This document shows positions 1 to 8,956 of a stretch of DNA of 64,000 bases, one piece after another; within the stretch, counting starts at the first letter, position 1, and every line of letters begins with the position of its first letter. Where the stretch lies: contig CAZWGA010000008.1 of assembly GCA_964633285.1 (NCBI GenBank), positions 1-64,000 of the forward strand, in the 5' to 3' direction. Both the position numbers and the translations under genes were made by a program. The notes beneath the pieces are model-generated. The model did no database searches and was not told the DNA's origin. It was given only the letters and a program-made list of their open reading frames with translations. The stretch is from 20CM-2-55-15 sp964633285 (GTDB lineage Bacteria > Acidobacteriota > Terriglobia > 20CM-2-55-15).

Positions 1-520
1 GGATCGAGAGCGATGGCCCGTCAACAGCCAGAGGCGGAATGATGGCATTCACGCTCGAACCATCGGGCAGGCGCGCGTCCACCAGCGGCACCGATTCATC
101 GATGCGCCGGCCGACGCTCGACACAATTTTTTCGATGATATGCAGCAGATGCCGGTCGCTTTGAAAGCGAATGCCCGTTTCCATGAGTTTCCCGTGACGC
201 TCGATGTACACACCTTTGTGCGTATTCACCAGAATGTCCGAGATCGATGGATCCTTGAGCAGCGGCTCGAGCGGACCGAGGCCGAAAACTTCATCAAGAA
301 TTTCTTCGGCGAGACGATTCCGCTCGGTCATGCTGATGGGCAGATGATCCTCGCGAAGAATCCGCTCGAGGACGTTCTGAACTTCCTTGCGCAGTTCCTG
401 GCGGCTCTCCACTTTCACGGCGTCCATGTTCAGAACGCTGAGAAGTTTCTGATGCACGCGCGACTTGAGTCCGGCGTGCCGCTCCTGAGCCTGGGCGCTG
501 TGTCGTTGGACCGGCGGCAT
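1..520 (-). CDS. cpaF: CpaF/TadA-type pilus ATPase, N-terminal part (cut by window edge)
   Basis: Only the first 173 residues are in the window. They match the N-terminal half of CpaF, the hexameric ATPase that drives Tad/Flp pilus assembly. The block FGLGPLEPLLKDPS followed by a DIL(V)N motif, and later HLLHIIEKIV and GRRIDE, recur almost unchanged in the full-length CpaF at 16983-18281, so this is a paralogue. The Walker A and B segments lie outside the window. The ATG at 518-520 starts six bases after the stop of the upstream secreted protein, so the two are probably co-transcribed. Family and orientation are clear. Whether the full gene is intact and which pilus parts it serves cannot be seen. 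Confidence 0.9.
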   Translation of the reverse strand, partial: MPPVQRHSAQAQERHAGLKSRVHQKLLSVLNMDAVKVESRQELRKEVQNVLERILREDHLPISMTERNRLAEEILDEVFGLGPLEPLLKDPSISDILVNTHKGVYIERHGKLMETGIRFQSDRHLLHIIEKIVSSVGRRIDESVPLVDARLPDGSSVNAIIPPLAVDGPSLSI

Positions 521-526
521 GGCGGG

Positions 527-3500
527 TTATCTTACAGGAATCGTGACCCGGTTGCTTGCAAACCCTCCGATGGTCAGACTCACTGAAATGTTGGTAGCGG
601 GAGACAGCGCAGCAGGAACCGTCACGTTGACCTGATAACGTCCCGAGAGTCCCTGAGCCAGGCCGCTGTACGTGACTGTCGCCGAATAGCTGTCGAAGTA
701 GACGCGCGGCGCCCGCACCGTACGATTCAACGGCTCCCTCACGGCTCCCGGCTGGCCCGGCGCTGCGGCGGGACTCACCGCGCCAAGGCCCGCGGCATAA
801 AAAGTAACGGTCGTTCCGCGGTCCGCAGGATTCGATGCCGAAACAATCGTTCCATTGCTCTTGACGAAAATGCCGAGACCATGGCCGCTGTCGTTCTGCG
901 TGAAGATGCCGGGATCGTATGCCGCCATCGAAATCTGAATCGTGTTGCTGCGAACACCGGCGACTTCGACTCGCAGTCCGTACACACCGGCTACAACGTC
1001 CGGAGGAATGAACGCTTTGATCAAAGATGAAGATACGGATAACAGAGGAAGCGCGATGTCTCCTCCCGCCGACGAAAGGATCACCTGAGTCGAAAGAAGC
1101 TGGGCCGGCAGCAGAACGTTGTTTGGAGCCGCGGCATCCGCCTCAGCCACATTGGTACCGGAGATCGACACAATGCTGCCCGGCGCCAGCGAAGCGTAAG
1201 GATTGAGCGAGATGCCGTCGAGAACTCCGTCCGAAAGAAGGCTCGGAGCCGCAGCAACGGTTATGGTGAAGGTCAACGACACCTTGCCGCTCGACGCCAC
1301 GACCTGAACCTTGCCTGCAGTTGCAGGCAGCGACAGAACGGAAGTGGCAACACCCGCCGAATTCGAAACAGCAGTGCGCGGATTCAAGGATCCTCCGCCG
1401 CTGATGATCGTAAAACTCACCGCGATACCGGCCAGAGGCTCCCTGTCCGCGTCAGTCAGCAAAACATGCAGCGGCACGTTGCCGCCGGGCGCGCCCGACG
1501 TCACACTTCCGCCGGCAACTGCAATCTGCGCGGGCGCCGCCGTGACTCGCAATTCAACTGGAATGTTCTGCACGAACGGACCGGCCCCGACCTGGATTTT
1601 TCCCCGGTACGAACCCGGCGGCAATGCCTCCGCGGATATCACGACAGGCACCTGAACGGAGGCTTGCGGTCTCAATGTTCCGTCCGTTTGCCCCAGCGTG
1701 ATCCAGGGATCCAATGTGCTGAGCTTCCACGGCAGTGTTGTCGTCGTGGAAAGACTTGTCAGAGGAACACCGGAAGTCGTGGACGTGCCGTGAACCAGCG
1801 TGACATTGATGCCCAGAGGCTTCACGACGATACCGGCGGTGAGTCCTGTGGTGTTCATCCAATACACGCCGCGTCCGAAAGTCGCGGCAAACAGAACCCC
1901 GTCAGATGCGCGCAATGCAAGTTCGGTGACCGGAGCCGGCGGCAGGTTCTGCACCGAACTGCCGCTGATATCGATCCACTGCGGTACGTTCGTAACAAAA
2001 CCAAAACTGACAAAAACTCCAGCATCGGTCCCCAGATAAATTCGTTGAGCCGGCTGCGTGAACACCGGGCTCAGCGACGTGGGATCCACAAGGATCGTAT
2101 TGATTGAAACCGGTGGAAGATTTGCGCGAATCGATGTCCACGTTGCGGCTGCGCTGTTGGCGTTTGTGGATTGCAGCAGATCGCCTGGCGCCAGTCCGGC
2201 GGAAAGACTCGAACCTCCGGGGAATGCGCCGATCGCCGCATAGAGCGTGCTGCTCTGGCGCGCGTCGACAGCCAGTTTGCTGATCAAGCCGGACAGCGTG
2301 CTGATCAACGTCCAGGTTTGACCGGCATTCGCAGAGCGCCACACGAGAGAGACTGTGGGACATGCCGTCTGCGTCACTTCAGGAAGGCACGCCGTTGCTG
2401 CAAAAAACGTTGTACGGGATGCGGGCGCCATGGCCAGGGCGATGACCACTCGCGTGGGATCCGGATCCACAATCGACAACGCCGTCCACGTGGTTCCGTT
2501 ATTGCTGGTGTGATACAAGCGCTTGCCCGCGACATATATGTTCGATGGAGTAACCGGATCGATAACCATCGGCGGATTTGGCGCGCGCAACTCGCCGTCG
2601 GCGATGATTGTTTTCGCTGTGAATTTCACTCCGGCATTGTTCGAGTAAATAACCTGACTGTTGGTCGAAACAAAAATATTCGCGGAACCGGTTTGCGCGG
2701 CAACAACGGTTCCCGCAGGGCGCACGCCCGTCACTTCAATTTCCGGAGTAGTACCCGTTCGCATCAGGCCGAACATGCCGCTTGGTCCCGATGCCCAGAT
2801 TCCATTGGCGGGATCGATATCCACTCCCGCAAACTGCGCAATCGGCAATTGCGCCACCGAGCGGACGGGATAACCTTCAATGATGCCGACATACTCGACA
2901 CCTCTTTCGCCGCCCAGCAGCAGGTTTCCACCGGCATAAGTCATCGCGTGGAACTCGGCAGTCGTGGTGGGAACCGTTTGCCAGCTTGCTCCCTGATCCC
3001 GGGAAACGATCAGTGTCTTGCCCCCCACATAAAGATTCCCGACAATCGGGTCGGCAAGGAGCGTGAACGGAGGCCGAGCCTGACCGATGGCATATGCCGG
3101 CGACCACGTCGCGCCACCGTCCGTACTGCGATAAAAATCCAATTGTGAAAACGGAATCAGCGGCGACGATGCGCTTCCGGAAACAAGAGCGGCAGTCGCC
3201 CACGAAGTCACAACGGAAATCGTTCCTCCGCCCGCAATCACGCTGACCCAGTTCGTGCGGCCATAAGCCACAATGGGATTCAAAGGAAGTACGACGGGAC
3301 TCCACGTGCGGCCGCTGTCCGGCGAGACCTGGACGATCGCATCCGTGGTTCCCACATAAACTTTATCCGGGCCGTCGAAGGCAATCGACGTTACCGGAGA
3401 ATTCAAAACCTTTGTCCAACTGGCGCCGCTATCGTTGGAAACAAACAGACCTTCAAGCGATCCCGCAAAAAGGTGCGTGGAGTCCGAGGGATCGATGCCC

Positions 3501-3913
3501 AACGCGCAGATGGGCTCGTTCGTGATATGCGGACCAATCGTCCAGGTGCGCCCGCCGTTTGTTGAGCGATCGACGCGTTGTCCGGTCCGTGGATTCTGAT
3601 CGTCTCCGGTACCGGCGTAAATGGTGTCCGACGACTGAGGATCTACAACGATTGAACAAACCTGAAGCGACGGCAAAGAGTCCGTTTGCGGCGCCCACGT
3701 TCCGCCCGAATCGTACGTTTTCCACACACCGCCACCAGGCGTTCCAAGATATAGCGTGATGTCGTTGCGTGAATCCGCCGCAAGAGCCAGAACGCGAGCC
3801 TGCGGCGCCGCGGGTCCTGCGAAATTCCATGCGACCGGAGCTTGAGAAAAAGCGGGAAGGGCGAAGACCAGAATCAGGAAGAGCAACAGCCCTTCCCCTC
3901 GAAGAGTTTTCAA
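527..3913 (-). CDS. Secreted Asp-box (BNR) propeller protein with Ig-like region and TIGR03437 C-terminal domain
   Basis: About 1128 aa. A signal peptide (hydrophobic run LLLFLILVFALP ending at AFSQA) is followed by roughly 600 residues with many Asp-box motifs such as YDSGGTW, STNGGRTW, SNDSGASW, SPDSGRTW and STDGGATW. These mark a sortilin/Vps10-like beta-propeller. A beta-rich Ig-like region follows, and residues about 895-1128 match the Solibacter C-terminal domain TIGR03437 (SIVSISGTN, TFYAAGLGAVSP). I chose the TTG at 3911-3913 because it sits just after the stop of the upstream gene and directly precedes the signal peptide; the longer frame would overlap that gene by 130 bases. It is probably an exported adhesin or polymer-binding protein. 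The lack of glycosidase catalytic motifs that I can recognise argues against calling it a sialidase. Confidence 0.85.
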   Translation of the reverse strand: MKTLRGEGLLLFLILVFALPAFSQAPVAWNFAGPAAPQARVLALAADSRNDITLYLGTPGGGVWKTYDSGGTWAPQTDSLPSLQVCSIVVDPQSSDTIYAGTGDDQNPRTGQRVDRSTNGGRTWTIGPHITNEPICALGIDPSDSTHLFAGSLEGLFVSNDSGASWTKVLNSPVTSIAFDGPDKVYVGTTDAIVQVSPDSGRTWSPVVLPLNPIVAYGRTNWVSVIAGGGTISVVTSWATAALVSGSASSPLIPFSQLDFYRSTDGGATWSPAYAIGQARPPFTLLADPIVGNLYVGGKTLIVSRDQGASWQTVPTTTAEFHAMTYAGGNLLLGGERGVEYVGIIEGYPVRSVAQLPIAQFAGVDIDPANGIWASGPSGMFGLMRTGTTPEIEVTGVRPAGTVVAAQTGSANIFVSTNSQVIYSNNAGVKFTAKTIIADGELRAPNPPMVIDPVTPSNIYVAGKRLYHTSNNGTTWTALSIVDPDPTRVVIALAMAPASRTTFFAATACLPEVTQTACPTVSLVWRSANAGQTWTLISTLSGLISKLAVDARQSSTLYAAIGAFPGGSSLSAGLAPGDLLQSTNANSAAATWTSIRANLPPVSINTILVDPTSLSPVFTQPAQRIYLGTDAGVFVSFGFVTNVPQWIDISGSSVQNLPPAPVTELALRASDGVLFAATFGRGVYWMNTTGLTAGIVVKPLGINVTLVHGTSTTSGVPLTSLSTTTTLPWKLSTLDPWITLGQTDGTLRPQASVQVPVVISAEALPPGSYRGKIQVGAGPFVQNIPVELRVTAAPAQIAVAGGSVTSGAPGGNVPLHVLLTDADREPLAGIAVSFTIISGGGSLNPRTAVSNSAGVATSVLSLPATAGKVQVVASSGKVSLTFTITVAAAPSLLSDGVLDGISLNPYASLAPGSIVSISGTNVAEADAAAPNNVLLPAQLLSTQVILSSAGGDIALPLLSVSSSLIKAFIPPDVVAGVYGLRVEVAGVRSNTIQISMAAYDPGIFTQNDSGHGLGIFVKSNGTIVSASNPADRGTTVTFYAAGLGAVSPAAAPGQPGAVREPLNRTVRAPRVYFDSYSATVTYSGLAQGLSGRYQVNVTVPAALSPATNISVSLTIGGFASNRVTIPVR

Positions 3914-3920
3914 CCGCGCT

Positions 3921-6900
3921 CTACTCGATCGCCGCGAGCGGTGCGTTGGTACTTGCACTCGATAATCCTCCCGCAGTAACCACGACCGGCAAATCGTCGC
4001 CGCGTATCCGGTTGCCTGGAACGAGCAGCTTGATTTGATACACGCCGACAAAACCCGGAGCCAGACCGGCCCACGTGACGGGATAGGACTCGCCTCCGAT
4101 CGTGACCGTCACCGGTTGATTCGTCCGCGATGGCGGATCCTGTGGGTTTAACTCACCCGCAGGCACGACGGGATTGACGGGACCCAGACCTGTCGCATAA
4201 AGCGTGAGGCTTTCATCTGCATCGGCCGGATAAGCGGGCAGCACAAGCGTGCCGTCCACATCGTGGAAAAGCACAGCTCGCGACTGGCCGTCCACATCCA
4301 TGGAGAATATGGCCGGGCTTGTCGACGTCACCGCCACCGGAACACCCGCGCTCGAAATTCCCAGGCGCGTGGAACGAATCGTCAATGTGACGCGGCCTGT
4401 TGTCAGTTCGGGAGGCAACTGTGCATCGATCTGATTCGACGATGTCGTGAGCAGAGGAATCGCGATTTCATTTGCAGTAATGCAGACTCCACCGAGGCTT
4501 TTCGGCAATGGCGTGGATGACGCCGAATCGGGATCCGCCAGGTTCGTTCCGAGAATCGAGATCAGAGAACCGGGAGAAACGCGGTTCGTTCTGTTAACGC
4601 TGCTCACAACCCCATTCGCCGCGAAAATCGGCGTGCGGCCCGTTGAAACTGCAAGTGAAACAACACTCAAACCGGAATACGTCAGCAGGTAGGTGTTGTT
4701 GCCGCCGGCATCCGTCAACATTCCGCGCTGCAGAAGCACCGTATTGTTGTTGAGCCCAAGCTCCAGCGCCGTCGGGCGTGGCGGCCACAACCGGGTTCCG
4801 GCCCCGATCGCGGTTGCGCCTTGAAGATTAATATCCATTATGGGCTCAGCCATCGAAACCTGAAGGTTTGCTTGAAGTGTCGTCAGGCTCAGACGTTGCA
4901 GGCTCTGAACCGGCGCGGCCGCTGTTCCACCCTGTACCCGCACCAGATTATTGCCGGTCGTTACGACTCCGAGCGCGGCATTCGGATTGACGCCGCCAGG
5001 CGGGATGATTCCACCGGCTATTCCCCCCAGCACGCTCTGATAAACGAGCGATGAGTTATAGACGTTGTTGTCGATCACGAAATAACTGCCGTCCGCTGCG
5101 GCAGTCGCAGCACCGCGCAATGCCGGAAGCTGGGTTTGAGCGGCTGTGCGAGTAACAACGAATGTGTCTGCGACCGGATCGTAAAGACGCATCGTGCCGT
5201 TGGCTTCGACCAAAGCTACCGAACTGCCGTCGGCCGGAGCCACCAGCAGATTACGCACATTGATCGTATTTGCGGAGAGAGTCCCGGTGGCGCCGATTCC
5301 AAGATTTGTCCGCGGAAACGCTGCGCGGGTCAAACGGCTCAATTGCCAGACCGAGCCGCTGCCTCCGGGCGCGAGACCGGGCGTGGCGCTCAATGGAACG
5401 GCGGTAAACAGAATAGCGTTGGATGATGACGCAACCGAGTGCGGGAACAGCGGAGCCGTCACTCCCAGCGGAATCGGTCCCATGACAATCTCATCCACTT
5501 CCTGAAGTGTGTTGAGATCCACGATAGACAGATTCTCGGATCCGGAATTTGCAACTATCAGTGTGTTGGGATCCGGCATGGTCATCGACAACGGGCGATT
5601 GCCGACACGAATCGGGGACAGGAATGTCTGCGTCGCGAGCGAAAAGACTTCAATCTGATCCTGTGTGTAATTCGCAATGTACAACCGCTGGCGTGGAGCA
5701 TCCATCTGCATGTCAACAGCGACACCCGACATCGGAACGACTGCGCCGCGCTGAGTCACGTCGCGATAATTCACGTTCACCAGAATTGCGGGCTCAACGT
5801 TTACCGCCTCGGGAGAAACCAGAATGATGGAATACTGCAGCGCATTGAACGTGGTCAGATTGCGCGCGTCCAGACTGATGGTCAGATTCGCCGGAGCAAC
5901 TCCTGTTCGCTGATTCAAAACAACAGGATTTGCGGCGGTCTGATTATTTACCGTTGCTGAGAATGTCAGCCGTCCGGTTCCCAGATTCCGAATCTGGATG
6001 GATGCCGTAGCGACGGTTCGATTGCAGGGATCGATCGATAGAACGACGTTCGGCGTGCTGACATCCAGGATCGGCAGAGTGCTCAACTGGCCAATCGGAA
6101 TAACCATGATTCCCGATGTGGAATTCGCAAACAGGTTATCTCCATCTGCTGACGCAATGATCTTCGAGAGAATCACTTCCGGCATTCGAAGGCCGAGCTG
6201 CGGAGTCAGGCTGGAGGAACGCAGAACCTGCAACACGGCCAGCGTTCCGGTTTGGGTTCCAGCGACGCCCGGAATCGTGTTCGCCGGCGGCTGATTCGTA
6301 TTCAGCGGGTTGATCGGGTTCGCGAGCGTTTGCGTGCTGAAATAGCCGTACACCGAATTACCATCGAGCGAAAATGCGCTGCCGCCGTTCATCGTGGCAT
6401 TTGCGATTGCCGCGCGGCCGAGGATCGTCAGGGTTTGCGTGTCAAACAGGAATGGACCGGCCATGAATCGTGAACCATCCGTCGAAGCCGACATGATGGC
6501 GCGCAACCCGGTGACGTTGCGGCTGCGCAAAACGCTGCCAGAACTGACTTCGTAAACAAAGAGCCGATTCGTAGACAACCCGATAATGAGATTGCCGGAT
6601 GCTGTAGTGATCAGACCGGCGAACAAACTCGTCGGCGTCTGGCTGTTCGGAATCGTGATGCCCGCAGCCGGTGTCGGCGGCGGAGTAATCGGCACGGTGG
6701 AAACCACGCCAGTCAAGGGGTCCAGACGTTGAAGCCCTGTGCCCCCCACCATCATCACAACCTTGCCGTCGTTTCCAACAGCGACTGCGTCCGGACGGCC
6801 TGAGAGGAAGTAATCGTTGGTGTCCTGCTGGGAGATCAGGCTGACCACACTGACCGTGTTCGATCCGCTGTTTGCCACGTACAACGTGTTCCCATCCGGA

Positions 6901-7151
6901 CTCATTGCCAGACTCGATGGCTGCAAGCCCGTATAAATGGAACCGGTCACGCGGCGTTGTGCAACATTGTAGATATCGACTTCATTACGGTTGTAATTCG
7001 CCAGATAAACCAGATTTCGAACCGGATCGTGCACAAGATCCGCAACAGCCCCGGTCACCGGCACAACGGTGCCGATGGTCGCCGCAAAGGCTGTCGAAAA
7101 AGTGGAAAGGACGAGCAATACAACCAGGAAGATTCCTGAAACAAATCGCAT
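3921..7151 (-). CDS. Secreted YVTN-type beta-propeller protein with TIGR03437 C-terminal domain
   Basis: About 1076 aa, with an N-terminal signal peptide (FLVVLLVLSTFSTAFA). Two propeller-like stretches carry YVTN-family repeats such as LVYLANYNRNEVDIYN, TLYVANSGSNTVSVV and, about 450 residues later, RLYIANYTQDQIEVF and TLIVANSGSENLSIV. The last ~230 residues are a TIGR03437 domain (SLISILGTNLADPDS, TLYATGLGPVNP). The ATG at 7149-7151 is preferred to the upstream ATG at 7190 because it starts the signal peptide. Its stop lies seven bases before the TTG of the Asp-box protein, and a CpaF gene follows that, suggesting one operon divergent from the Tad locus. Function is unknown; propeller proteins of this type often bind other proteins or surface polymers. 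Confidence 0.85.
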   Translation of the reverse strand: MRFVSGIFLVVLLVLSTFSTAFAATIGTVVPVTGAVADLVHDPVRNLVYLANYNRNEVDIYNVAQRRVTGSIYTGLQPSSLAMSPDGNTLYVANSGSNTVSVVSLISQQDTNDYFLSGRPDAVAVGNDGKVVMMVGGTGLQRLDPLTGVVSTVPITPPPTPAAGITIPNSQTPTSLFAGLITTASGNLIIGLSTNRLFVYEVSSGSVLRSRNVTGLRAIMSASTDGSRFMAGPFLFDTQTLTILGRAAIANATMNGGSAFSLDGNSVYGYFSTQTLANPINPLNTNQPPANTIPGVAGTQTGTLAVLQVLRSSSLTPQLGLRMPEVILSKIIASADGDNLFANSTSGIMVIPIGQLSTLPILDVSTPNVVLSIDPCNRTVATASIQIRNLGTGRLTFSATVNNQTAANPVVLNQRTGVAPANLTISLDARNLTTFNALQYSIILVSPEAVNVEPAILVNVNYRDVTQRGAVVPMSGVAVDMQMDAPRQRLYIANYTQDQIEVFSLATQTFLSPIRVGNRPLSMTMPDPNTLIVANSGSENLSIVDLNTLQEVDEIVMGPIPLGVTAPLFPHSVASSSNAILFTAVPLSATPGLAPGGSGSVWQLSRLTRAAFPRTNLGIGATGTLSANTINVRNLLVAPADGSSVALVEANGTMRLYDPVADTFVVTRTAAQTQLPALRGAATAAADGSYFVIDNNVYNSSLVYQSVLGGIAGGIIPPGGVNPNAALGVVTTGNNLVRVQGGTAAAPVQSLQRLSLTTLQANLQVSMAEPIMDINLQGATAIGAGTRLWPPRPTALELGLNNNTVLLQRGMLTDAGGNNTYLLTYSGLSVVSLAVSTGRTPIFAANGVVSSVNRTNRVSPGSLISILGTNLADPDSASSTPLPKSLGGVCITANEIAIPLLTTSSNQIDAQLPPELTTGRVTLTIRSTRLGISSAGVPVAVTSTSPAIFSMDVDGQSRAVLFHDVDGTLVLPAYPADADESLTLYATGLGPVNPVVPAGELNPQDPPSRTNQPVTVTIGGESYPVTWAGLAPGFVGVYQIKLLVPGNRIRGDDLPVVVTAGGLSSASTNAPLAAIE

Positions 7152-7240
7152 AAAAAAAACTCTGCCGTTAGCGCGGGAACTATACGTCAACCCGCGCCAG
7201 TCCGTAAAGACGGACCTTTTCCCGTTTACAGTTTTTTACA

Positions 7241-7267
7241 TTGTGAGAACCCATATTTGGGTATAAG
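7241..7267 (+). promoter_or_regulatory. Weak candidate promoter for the DUF192/Tad side
   Basis: The 151-base gap between the divergent propeller and DUF192 genes holds TTGTGA (7241-7246) and TATAAG (7262-7267), 15 bases apart, around a short palindrome ACCCA/TGGGT (7249-7253 and 7258-7262). The spacing is short for a sigma-70 promoter, so this is only a candidate. Nothing else was recognised in the gap. Confidence 0.25.
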
Positions 7268-7302
7268 ATTCGCGGACTTTAGAAGAAGAGCAAGTCCTAT
7301 CC

Positions 7303-7692
7303 ATGGGAGCGGCTGGGCCATTCATTGTTCGCAATTGTACTCGGGGTTCGACCCTTGCCGCGAATGTACGTTTGGCAGACACGCCTCACTCCCGCCGGGT
7401 CGGATTGCTGCGACATCAATCGCTGGAACCGGGAGAGGGTCTGTGGATTTATCCCACTTCTGCAATCCACACCTTCGGTATGAAGTTTCCAATTGACGTC
7501 GCATTCCTGGATCGCCGTCTGCGCATCCAACGCATTTATCATGCGCTGGCACCGTTTCGCATGACGCGATTGGTATGGGGCGCACGAAGTGTTTTGGAAC
7601 TCGCTTCCGGATCTTTGGCAGGAACGTCGATCGGCGATGAGTTGCAGTTTTCGCTTCTGGAAGATCCGGCCGCTGAAAAATTCGAGGACTAA
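7303..7692 (+). CDS. DUF192 family protein
   Basis: 129 aa, the usual length of a DUF192 (PF02643) domain without a signal peptide. Typical features are the N-terminal TRGSTLAANVRLADT strand, the SRRVGLL motif, the GLWIYPT...HTFGMKFPID core and the C-terminal ARSVLELASGS segment. The biochemical role of DUF192 is not established; members are small beta-barrel proteins, often near pilus or secretion genes. It lies 50 bases before the TadD-like lipoprotein on the same strand, so it may be the first gene of the Tad operon. Confidence 0.88.
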   Translation: MGAAGPFIVRNCTRGSTLAANVRLADTPHSRRVGLLRHQSLEPGEGLWIYPTSAIHTFGMKFPIDVAFLDRRLRIQRIYHALAPFRMTRLVWGARSVLELASGSLAGTSIGDELQFSLLEDPAAEKFED

Positions 7693-7742
7693 ACTGAAAC
7701 GCAAATTGTTGGTCTTTAATCCTCGTACCCATAGGTAACTGG

Positions 7743-8780
7743 ATGAAACCGAGAATATCCGTCCTCGCATTTTTAATCGTCTTATGCTGCGCTACAGGTT
7801 GTGTGCGCCGCGCGATCAGCCAGAGCTTCGGCCTGTCCCGCTCGATATCGCATCGAACGTCGCGGAAGGCCGCTTCCACGAGTCCGGACGATGCATTGCG
7901 CAGCATCTTCAGGAAACAAACCCAGGGAGCATTCGATCCGCTGACCGATGATCCACATGTGCAAACCCTGAAAAAGAATCTGAAGGCCGATCCCGCAGAC
8001 AACGCTTCGCGGCTGGAACTTGCGGCGGCATTCGAAGGTTATCGACTCTACACTGAGGCGTCCGAACAATACGCAGAAGCGATGCGCCTCGATCCTGCGG
8101 AAGCCGCGGCCCTCGGCTTTGCGCGTTGCGCTCAGGCGCTGGGCCAGGCGCGTGAAGCGGTGCCGGTGCTGGAAAGCTTTCTGAAAAAAACGCCGTCGCC
8201 GAATGTTTGGGAACTACTCGGATTGCTGCACGATCAACTCGGCGATCTGAAATCCGGCGAGTCCGCATTTCGCAGCGCATTAAAAGACGGCGGAACTTCC
8301 GATCGCCTTCACAACAATCTGGGTTACAACCTCCTTCTGCAGAAGAAGCCGGACAACGCCGAGACCGAATTTCGCAAAGCACTCGATATCAATCCGAATT
8401 CACCTGTTGCGCATAACAATCTTGGATTGATCCTGGCCAGACGCGGGGATCTTGACCTTGCGCTCGATCAATTTCAATCGGCTGCGGACGCTGCCACTGC
8501 TCATAACAATCTTGCTGCGGTTCTCCTGGAAACCGGACAATACGAAAAGAGCCGCGACGAACTCACGAAGGCGCTTGCGATCCGGCACAACTTCGCTCCA
8601 GCGCTTGCGAATTTCAAGCTGGTCCAGGAAAAAATTCAGGAAAAGGCGGAGATTCAAAGAACCGGCCGCCTGCCGTTAAGCGCCGTGCGCATTCCGCCTC
8701 CACTGATTGCATTAAGCGATGTTCGGCCTCCGGGTCAGCCCCTGAAGTCCGCATCGAAGGATTCTGAGGATAGACAATGA
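7743..8780 (+). CDS. tadD: TPR lipoprotein, TadD-like
   Basis: 345 aa. The N-terminus is a lipoprotein signal (FLIVLCCATGC, lipid-attached Cys about residue 20). After a linker come at least four tetratricopeptide units, recognisable by repeated patterns such as HNNLGYNLLLQKKPDNAETEFRKAL and HNNLGLILARRGDLDLALDQF. In Tad systems TadD is an outer-membrane-associated TPR lipoprotein needed for pilus biogenesis. Its stop overlaps the pilin start as ATGA, so TadD and pilin synthesis are coupled. Assignment rests on TPR content, lipobox and position; TPR proteins diverge too much for sequence alone to be decisive. Confidence 0.8.
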   Translation: MKPRISVLAFLIVLCCATGCVRRAISQSFGLSRSISHRTSRKAASTSPDDALRSIFRKQTQGAFDPLTDDPHVQTLKKNLKADPADNASRLELAAAFEGYRLYTEASEQYAEAMRLDPAEAAALGFARCAQALGQAREAVPVLESFLKKTPSPNVWELLGLLHDQLGDLKSGESAFRSALKDGGTSDRLHNNLGYNLLLQKKPDNAETEFRKALDINPNSPVAHNNLGLILARRGDLDLALDQFQSAADAATAHNNLAAVLLETGQYEKSRDELTKALAIRHNFAPALANFKLVQEKIQEKAEIQRTGRLPLSAVRIPPPLIALSDVRPPGQPLKSASKDSEDRQ

Positions 8781-8950
8781 AAACATTTTGGATTCGTTTT
8801 TGGAAAGAAACAGAAGGTCAGGATCTCGTCGAATACGCGTTGATCGTTGCAGCCATCGCGCTTGGCATGATCGCCGCCGTTCGAGGAGTGGCCACCGCAC
8901 TCAACAGCCTCTACGAAAGCATCTCGGCTGCCCTCGCTCTCACCAGCTAG
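8777..8950 (+). CDS. flp: Flp-type pilin
   Basis: 57 aa: short N-terminal leader MKTFWIRFWKETEG, then QDLVEYALIVAAIALG and a C-terminal helix. The Gly before QDLVEYALI is the expected cleavage site of a type IVb prepilin peptidase, and Glu at position +5 of the mature protein is the conserved pilin residue. The gene overlaps the TadD stop by four bases (ATGA). It is the major subunit of the Tad pilus, processed by CpaA (10608-11129) and assembled by CpaF/TadB/TadC. Only one pilin gene was found in the window. Confidence 0.92.
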   Translation: MKTFWIRFWKETEGQDLVEYALIVAAIALGMIAAVRGVATALNSLYESISAALALTS

Positions 8951-8956
8951 TCAGAT

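Noticed and set aside
2171..3148. 325-aa plus-strand open frame inside the Asp-box gene
   Set aside because: Arg/His-rich shadow of a well supported minus-strand secreted protein; no ribosome site and no recognisable domain.
527..3913. Sialidase call from the Asp-box motifs
   Set aside because: Asp boxes are structural; I did not find the Arg triad or the FRIP motif of sialidases.
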